This document shows positions 15,636 to 21,433 of a stretch of DNA of 21,433 nt, in pieces. The stretch lies in assembly GCA_017467205.1 (NCBI GenBank), contig JAFTSQ010000013.1, positions 1-21,433 of the forward strand, in the 5' to 3' direction. Made by a program: the position numbers and the translations under genes. The stretch is from Clostridia bacterium. Its GTDB lineage: Bacteria > Bacillota_A > Clostridia > Oscillospirales > CAG-272. The stretch's first letter is position 1; each line of letters begins with the position of its first letter. The notes beneath the pieces were generated by a model. That model searched no databases, had not been told where the DNA came from, and saw only the letters and a list, made by a program, of their open reading frames with translations.

Positions 15636-16871
15636 ATGTATAACGCAAACGAGCTTCGCTTTCTTACCGAGGTATTTGCAAAATCGAATATTCCCGTGAA
15701 GGCTGCCGACGCAAGCGATAAGCTCGGAGAGCTGCTTTCGGATATTCCGGACGGGCTTCTTTCACGCTTCGGCGGCAGTGGCGCGCTCGTTGGCGGCATT
15801 ATAGATAAGCTTGAGGACAAGACGCTCTATCGCCGATGTGATGCCTTTGGCATCTGCTGTATGTATTTCAAGACTCGCACGAGGCGAGGCGAGGAGCTTT
15901 TCTTTATCGGGCCGTATCTTTCCGTAGAGATGAGCCGCGAGAGCATCCTTGAGATTTGCGAAAAGGAGGGTATAGGCCCCGGCTATCACCGCCTGCTCAC
16001 TATGTACTATTCCTCCCTGCCCATTCTCTCGAACGACAGTCCGCTCTATTCTATGCTCGACGTTTTCTGCTCTCACGCCTTTGAAAAAGCCGATTATTCG
16101 ATAATAGACATGAGCGACGCGGTGACCTTTGACTCTGTAATATCTATGGTGCGGGACAAGACCGCGCCGAGCGGCGAGGCTCTCGGTCTTAAGCTGATGG
16201 AGCAGAGATACGAGTACGAAAACGAGCTTATGGCGGCGGTCGCAAGCGGCGACCTGAAGCGCGGTGCAACGCTTTTTGCAGCGGTAACCGACACCGCCTT
16301 TGAGCACAGGATATCCGACAAGCTGCGCAGCACGAAGAATTACGCCGTTATTATGAACACTTTGATGCGCAAGGCGGCAGAGCGCGGCGGAGTTCACCCG
16401 ATATATATTGACGCGCTGTCCGCAAGCTTCTCGCAAAGGATAGAGCAAGCGCCGAGCACCGCCGATATTTTCTCGCTTATGAGGGATATGTACGCGGAGT
16501 ACTGCCGCCTCGTCCGCAAGCACGCGGGTAAGGAATATTCCCCGATAGTCAAGCACGCGGTCATACTGATACGCGCGGGCTTTGCCTCGGATATTTCCTT
16601 GAAAACGCTTGCAGAGGCGTGCGGCGTCAGCTCGGGCTACCTTTCAAGCGCATTCAGCCGCGAGGTTGGAAAAACGGTGACACAGTATATCAAGGGCGAG
16701 CGTGTAAAGCACGCAAAGAGCCTTCTCGAAACCACCAATCTTCAAATACAAACGGTCGCGCTGTTCTGCGGCGTGGTTGACGTTCAGTACTTCACAAAGC
16801 TCTTCAAAAGCGAGGTGGGAATTTCCCCAAAGGAATACCGCGAGAGAGAAAAAATGAGCAAAAAAGGCTAA
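15636..16871 (+). CDS. AraC-family transcriptional regulator
   Basis: 411 residues. The C-terminal ~100 residues form the AraC/XylS double helix-turn-helix: first HTH at about 321-340 (SLKTLAEACGVSSGYLSSAF) and second at about 370-390 with the family signature VQYFTKLFKSEVGISPKEYR (384-403). The N-terminal ~300 residues are not a standard cupin; they look like a large sensory/dimer region with a KTLYRRCDAFGICCMYF segment, as in several clostridial AraC proteins of sugar loci. The start has AAAAGGAG seven nt upstream. It is divergent from the GPH symporter and GH2 genes, so it most likely senses the imported sugar and activates them. DNA-binding class is firm; inducer is unknown. Confidence 0.92.
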   Translation: MYNANELRFLTEVFAKSNIPVKAADASDKLGELLSDIPDGLLSRFGGSGALVGGIIDKLEDKTLYRRCDAFGICCMYFKTRTRRGEELFFIGPYLSVEMSRESILEICEKEGIGPGYHRLLTMYYSSLPILSNDSPLYSMLDVFCSHAFEKADYSIIDMSDAVTFDSVISMVRDKTAPSGEALGLKLMEQRYEYENELMAAVASGDLKRGATLFAAVTDTAFEHRISDKLRSTKNYAVIMNTLMRKAAERGGVHPIYIDALSASFSQRIEQAPSTADIFSLMRDMYAEYCRLVRKHAGKEYSPIVKHAVILIRAGFASDISLKTLAEACGVSSGYLSSAFSREVGKTVTQYIKGERVKHAKSLLETTNLQIQTVALFCGVVDVQYFTKLFKSEVGISPKEYREREKMSKKG

Positions 16872-16904
16872 CACCCGTGTCAAATTTGACACGGGTGCTG
16901 TTCT
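16872..16904. terminator. Palindromic bidirectional terminator, left copy
   Basis: A 26-bp perfect palindrome (16872-16897; half-site CACCCGTGTCAAA) begins one base after the AraC stop and ends just before the stop of the minus-strand RHH gene; it is followed on the plus strand by CTGTTCTT. The same ~33-nt sequence recurs at 18072-18105. The U-tract is imperfect on either strand, but strength of the stem and position between convergent genes support termination. Confidence 0.7.
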
Positions 16905-17096
16905 TCAATTAGTCTTCGGTGCTTCAGAAATTTCAATTTCTCCTTCGATTTTTTCAAAGGCTTTAATTTCCTGTCTTATCAAATAAAGTATTTCCCCGTT
17001 TGCCGAGCGACCGTAATACTTCGATATATAGTGCAGCTTATAATGAAGCTCGGGGTCAATCTCTATTCCAAGATGCTTGTTGTTTTTGTTTCTCAT
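16905..17096 (-). CDS. Small ribbon-helix-helix (Arc-like) protein 1
   Basis: 63 residues. After a basic N-terminus, HLGIEIDPELHYKL gives the beta-strand and first helix, and YYGRSANGEILYLIRQEIKAFE the turn and second helix of an RHH (MetJ/Arc) DNA-binding fold. The G-R-S-x-N-x-E/H pattern is shared with the gene just upstream, so the two are paralogues. RHH proteins bind palindromic operators as dimers and serve as regulators or antitoxins. The ribosome binding site is weak and lies within the end of the upstream gene; the gap is only 3 nt, suggesting translational coupling. No toxin-like protein is visible next to it. Confidence 0.75.
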   Translation of the reverse strand: MRNKNNKHLGIEIDPELHYKLHYISKYYGRSANGEILYLIRQEIKAFEKIEGEIEISEAPKTN

Positions 17097-17099
17097 AAT

Positions 17100-17300
17100 T
17101 CACTTTCGCGTCGGCTTTACGTTCACGCCGGGGTCTATCTCGCCGCTAATATCCCCGTGCGCCGACTCAAATGCCTTAATATTTTCTCTTATCAAGACGA
17201 GAACGTGACTGTTCACGCTCCTACCCTCATATTCCGCAACGTACGCAATTTTATCGAGCATTTCCTGCTCAATTCTTATTGAAACACTCTTGATAGCCAT
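17100..17300 (-). CDS. Small ribbon-helix-helix (Arc-like) protein 2
   Basis: 66 residues from the ATG at 17300, chosen because GGAG lies seven nt upstream; an in-frame ATG at 17318 adds six residues but has no binding site. KSVSIRIEQEMLDKI forms the strand and helix 1, and YEGRSVNSHVLVLIRENIKAFE forms helix 2 of an RHH domain. The C-terminal ~20 residues are Gly/Pro-rich. First gene of a two-gene unit with its paralogue, divergent from the SLOG-like gene at 17405. Likely role: DNA-binding regulator of this module, acting at the 17368-17386 palindrome (inference). Confidence 0.78.
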   Translation of the reverse strand: MAIKSVSIRIEQEMLDKIAYVAEYEGRSVNSHVLVLIRENIKAFESAHGDISGEIDPGVNVKPTRK

Positions 17301-17330
17301 AAAATCACTCCAAAACAAACATATTTTGTG

Positions 17331-17359
17331 TTTATTTTATCAATTATATATGGTATAAT
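17331..17359 (+). promoter_or_regulatory. Candidate promoter of the SLOG-like gene
   Basis: TTTATT (17331-17336), 17-nt spacer, TATAAT (17354-17359). The -10 is perfect and the -35 poor. An overlapping mirror promoter on the minus strand has TATAAT at 17343-17348 and TCTATA at 17366-17371. The transcription start (about 17366) falls next to the palindrome. Confidence 0.5.
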
Positions 17360-17367
17360 GTTGAATA

Positions 17368-17386
17368 TAGATATACTGTATATCTA
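17368..17386. promoter_or_regulatory. 19-bp palindrome, candidate RHH operator
   Basis: TAGATATAC-T-GTATATCTA is a perfect 9+1+9 dyad. It lies between the divergent RHH pair and the SLOG-like gene, over the minus-strand -35 region and just after the plus-strand start. RHH proteins typically bind such dyads, so one site could repress both directions. Binding is inferred. Confidence 0.6.
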
Positions 17387-17404
17387 CAAAATGGGAGTGA
17401 CAAT

Positions 17405-17883
17405 ATGACTGACAAGAAATTAAAATCGAGCTGCTGCTTTATAGGGCACAGAGAAATACACGAAACTGCCGACTTGGTATGCAGCTTGAAGAAAGAAATC
17501 AGAAATTTAATTAAAAACGAGGGTACGGATACGTTCCTTTTGGCAGCAAAAGCGAATTCAATAGCCTTTGCCACAAAATCGTCACCGAGCTGAAAAAGGA
17601 ATTTCCCCACATAAAGCGCATTTACGTGAGGGCTGAATACCCCGTGATAAACGACAGCTACAAAAGCTATCTTTTGGAAAGCTACGAGGACACGTATTAT
17701 CCTCAAAAAATACTTAATTCCCACAAAGCTTCCTACGTTGAGAGAAACTATGAAATGATAGACCGCTCCGACTATTGCATAGTCTATTATGACGAGATGC
17801 GCAAAGGCTCAAGCGGAACGAGGCTTGCCTACCGTTATGCGATGCGCAAGGGGTTGAAGGTGAAAAATTTATTTGTCAAGTAA
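17405..17883 (+). pseudogene. SLOG/DUF1273-like protein gene with a frameshift
   Basis: The frame starting at 17405 (GGGAGTGA seven nt upstream) reads MTDKKLKSSCCFIGHREI... to DTFLL and then goes out of register to a stop at 17593. Shifting by one base at the T-run 17538-17541 restores FGSKSEFNSLCHKIVTELKK, which continues without a stop into RAEYPVINDSYKSY and ends at 17883 (...GLKVKNLFVK), about 159-160 residues in all. One missing T (four instead of five) explains it. The FIGHR motif, the FLFGSKSEFN glycine-serine segment and the late SSGTRLAY motif fit the SLOG nucleotide-binding superfamily, which includes DUF1273 and TIGR00725-like proteins. It may be a real pseudogene or a base-calling error in the homopolymer. 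Function is unknown. Confidence 0.75.
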
Positions 17884-18070
17884 CAGATGAGAACGAGGGC
17901 GAACGGCAAACACGAGCCGCAACGAGAGGCGCTGAATGAACGTGAAGCAGAGGAATTGTTTTTTCGTTGGAACCAACTTTTACAACCCGCAATGGAACAA
18001 TCCCTCACCCGATTTCATCGGGAGCTCCCTTTACACAAGGGAGCCTATAATCCCTCCCCTACGGAGAACA
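17884..18070. other. Non-coding tail with small hairpins
   Basis: No supported gene. It contains GTTGG-AA-CCAAC (about 17968-17979), CCCGAT-TTC-ATCGGG (18008-18022) and GCTCCCT/AGGGAGC (18024-18044) in close succession. The GGGAGC.TCCCTT type of sequence resembles dispersed intergenic repeats of gut Clostridia. A short plus-strand frame here (17887-18090) has no recognisable domain and runs through the hairpins, so it is not called. Confidence 0.5.
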
Positions 18071-18106
18071 AGCACCCGTGTCAAATTTGACACGGGTGCT
18101 GTTCTT
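18071..18106. terminator. Palindromic bidirectional terminator, right copy (3' of dnaJ)
   Basis: A 30-bp perfect palindrome (18071-18100; half-site AGCACCCGTGTCAAA) followed by GTTCTT. It ends ten bases from the dnaJ stop codon, so it should terminate dnaJ. It shares about 33 identical bases with 16872-16904, in the same orientation. The flanks AGAAC and GTTCT extend the pairing with one bulge. Confidence 0.72.
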
Positions 18107-18109
18107 AAT

Positions 18110-19252
18110 TTATCCAAATATCTTTTTGAAGAAGCTTTCTCTTCTCTTCTGTCCGCTGCCTTCGCCGACCGATTCGGCGAATGCCGCGAGCAGCTTTTTC
18201 TGCTCGGAATTGAGGTTCTTCGGCGTTTCCACCACTACGGTGAAGATAAGGTCGCCGCGGCGCTTGGTATTGATATCCGCCACGCCCTTGCCGCGAAGGG
18301 TGAACTTCGTTCCCGTCTGCGTTCCCTCGGGGATTTTATATTTTTCCACCTGACCGCCGAGAATAGGAATCTCGATTTCCGCGCCGAGCGCCGCCTCTGC
18401 AAAGGAGATGGGTATCTCGCAGTAGAGGTTGTTGCCCTCACGCACGAACATATCGTGCGGCTTAACTCTTACCTCGATAACGAGGTCGCCGTTGACTCCG
18501 CCGTTTCTGCCCGCCGAGCCCTGCGAGCGCAGAACTATTCTCTGCATACTGTCAACGCCTGCGGGGATTGTTACCTCAAGCTTTTTGTTGACCTTTATAT
18601 AGCCCTTGCCGTTACAGTTCTTGCAAGGATTCTTTATTATCTTACCCGTACCGCGACACTCGGGGCAGGAGCGCTGGGTCTGCATATAGCCGAGCATCGT
18701 CTGCTGCTGAACGGTAACGCGACCCGTGCCGCGACAGTTCTGACAGGTTTCTGCCTTGCTGCCCTTTTCAGCACCCGTCGCACCGCAGTCGGAGCACGCC
18801 TCAACTCTTGCGAAGGAGATGTCCTTCTTGCAGCCGAACGCCGCCTCCTCAAAGCTGATGGTTATGCGAGTCATAACGTCGTCGCCATCCATCGGCATAT
18901 TTGCGCGAGAGCGCGAAGAGCCGCCGCCACCTCCGCCAAAGAAGGAGGAGAATATGTCACCAAAGTCGAAGTCCGCGCCAAAGCCGCCGAATCCGCCACC
19001 GCCAAAGCCGCCCGCCGAGGGGTCGAACGCCGCGTGACCGTACTGGTCGTACTTTGCCCTCTTCTCCTTATCCGAAAGGACGCCGTAAGCCTCGTTCACT
19101 TCCTTGAAGCTCTTTTCAGCCTCAGCATCTCCGGGGTGAAGGTCGGGGTGATATTTTTTAGCAAGAGCTCGGTATGCCTTTTTTATCTCGTCGTCCGACG
19201 CACCCTTGCTGACACCGAGCACCTCGTAATAATCGCGTTTGTTTTCTGCCAT
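18110..19252 (-). CDS. dnaJ: Chaperone protein DnaJ (Hsp40)
   Basis: 380 residues, standard type I DnaJ. J domain at about 6-70 with the HPD tripeptide at residues 35-37, which stimulates the DnaK ATPase. Gly/Phe-rich region at about 77-120 ([18 protein letters not shown]). Four zinc repeats: CSDCGATG (153-160), CQNCRGTG (170-177), CPECRGTG (196-203) and CKNCNGKG (210-217), all eight cysteines intact. The C-terminal substrate-binding domains follow. It delivers unfolded clients to DnaK. The start has AAAAGG eight nt upstream. It follows dnaK in the same direction, but 404 nt away. No CIRCE operator was found in that gap, so heat control must act further upstream or differently. Confidence 0.98.
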   Translation of the reverse strand: MAENKRDYYEVLGVSKGASDDEIKKAYRALAKKYHPDLHPGDAEAEKSFKEVNEAYGVLSDKEKRAKYDQYGHAAFDPSAGGFGGGGFGGFGADFDFGDIFSSFFGGGGGGSSRSRANMPMDGDDVMTRITISFEEAAFGCKKDISFARVEACSDCGATGAEKGSKAETCQNCRGTGRVTVQQQTMLGYMQTQRSCPECRGTGKIIKNPCKNCNGKGYIKVNKKLEVTIPAGVDSMQRIVLRSQGSAGRNGGVNGDLVIEVRVKPHDMFVREGNNLYCEIPISFAEAALGAEIEIPILGGQVEKYKIPEGTQTGTKFTLRGKGVADINTKRRGDLIFTVVVETPKNLNSEQKKLLAAFAESVGEGSGQKRRESFFKKIFG

Positions 19253-19300
19253 TGTCGTACCTTTTCTTCACGGGCAAGCATTGCCCTTTACAGTTTTTTG

Positions 19301-19653
19301 CCCGAGGGCGTGTTAAATTATCGCGCCCTCGGGGTAGCTTTATTAATTTTTCAGGGATAGGGAGATTTGGAGCGAAAATCCGGGTTCTTCCGACCGTGAG
19401 TTCTCGCTTGCGAGCTCGGTCACATTTCGGCTCTGACAGTCATTTAGACTGTCATTCACTACCGAAATGCCGCTTCGCTACGTACGAGGGTACGTCGAGG
19501 TCGGAAAACGCGAATAGAAAATGACTTTTAATCAAACGGAGAAATTCGCAGAATTTCCACCTTAATCATAAGGTATACTCTTATCTCTTCTACAGCTTTC
19601 GAGCTTTTTCATTCAATTCCTGTCATTTTCGGTTTCGCCCAAATGCGCCATCC
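19301..19653. repeat. Post-stop dispersed repeat, copy 2 (interrupted)
   Basis: It has the same blocks as 13563-13770: leading hairpin, GGGATAGGG.GATTTG (about 19353-19371), GGAGAAATTCGCAGAATTTC (19538-19557) and the end block reading TCATTTTCGGTTTCGCCC then AAATGCGCCA (19623-19650). About 130 nt of extra sequence sits between the second and third blocks at the place where copy 1 reads GAGCGATTAAAAAATGG. The extra sequence is the covarying-hairpin element. Confidence 0.72.
19388..19514. repeat. Covarying-hairpin repeat element, copy 2
   Basis: Outer stem CATTTCGG (19423-19430) with CCGAAATG (19462-19469), inner stem TGACAGTC (19434-19441) with GACTGTCA (19447-19454), loop ATTTA. Conserved CGGTCA precedes and CCGCTTCGCTAC follows; a second hairpin ACGTAC-GAGG-GTACGT (19480-19495) and AAAACGCGAA (19505-19514) complete the match with copy 1. 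Ends carry 8-bp inverted repeats TTCCGACC (19388-19395) and GGTCGGAA (19499-19506). It is embedded in the post-stop repeat between dnaK and dnaJ. Confidence 0.75.
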
Positions 19654-19656
19654 TTA

Positions 19657-21433
<1,777 letters not shown>

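Larger units (their letters stand above)
19253..19656. other. dnaK-dnaJ intergenic region
   Basis: 404 nt with no gene. From dnaJ outward: its ribosome binding site, a small hairpin GGGCAA-GCA-TTGCCC (19272-19286), a stem CCCGAGGGCG/CGCCCTCGGG (19301-19333), then the post-stop repeat (19301-19653) interrupted by copy 2 of the covarying-hairpin element. No consensus promoter for dnaJ was found, so dnaJ is probably expressed by transcription from dnaK. Confidence 0.7.

Noticed and set aside
17530..17550. Programmed ribosomal frameshift in the SLOG-like gene
   Set aside because: There is no classical slippery heptamer and no strong downstream stem; a lost T in a homopolymer is the simpler explanation.
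17936..19360. Plus-strand open frame of 474 codons opposite dnaJ
   Set aside because: Shadow of dnaJ; it runs through the palindromic terminator and intergenic repeats.
19253..19656. CIRCE heat-shock operator before dnaJ
   Set aside because: The TTAGCACTC-N9-GAGTGCTAA pattern is absent; it would be expected upstream of hrcA or dnaK beyond the window.

Overview
The window looks like a chromosomal fragment of an uncultured, probably gut-associated member of the Clostridia (low-GC Gram-positive lineage). The evidence is an Hsp70 of the short Gram-positive type, AGGAG-type ribosome binding sites at most starts, acetate kinase beside a GreA-family factor, a GPH symporter/GH2 sugar locus and a very long secreted beta-helix-type protein. 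Finer placement (for example Oscillospirales or Christensenellales) is a guess. No rRNA, tRNA, CRISPR array or transposase was seen.

Layout. 11-3952 (-) is a 1313-residue secreted repeat protein behind an exact consensus promoter and a structured leader. 3953-4605 holds that leader and a nested block of GC-rich inverted and direct repeats. 4606-7861 (-) is a probable operon transcribed in the order divergent-PAP2 membrane protein, acetate kinase, GreA-family factor, short nucleoside kinase; its promoter sits back to back with the promoter of a plus-strand SDR oxidoreductase (8035-8916). 8986-11037 (-) is a lipoprotein plus nitroreductase pair. 11234-16871 is a sugar-use locus: GH2 glycosidase and GPH symporter (-), divergent from an AraC-family regulator (+). 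16905-17883 is a small accessory-looking module: two tandem ribbon-helix-helix (RHH) proteins (-) divergent from a frameshifted SLOG/DUF1273-like gene (+), with a 19-bp palindrome between them and near-identical palindromic hairpins on both sides. 18110-21433 (-) is dnaK (cut by the window end) followed by dnaJ.

How the parts work together. The AraC protein probably controls import (GPH symporter) and hydrolysis (GH2) of a beta-linked sugar. Acetate kinase fits a fermentative lifestyle. dnaK and dnaJ are the usual chaperone pair but are separated by 404 bp of repeat sequence. The RHH pair probably regulates itself and the neighbouring gene through the shared palindrome.

The most unusual content is non-coding. 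A small hairpin element occurs at about 4312-4432 and 19388-19514; its two nested stems differ between copies by three compensatory base-pair changes while the 5-nt loop is identical. Each copy sits inside a different host repeat: a GTAGGGACCGGC-type repeat in one case, and in the other a roughly 210-bp post-stop repeat that also exists without the insert at 13563-13770. This suggests a structure-conserving, possibly mobile, small element. Whether such repeats are already catalogued cannot be judged without a database search.
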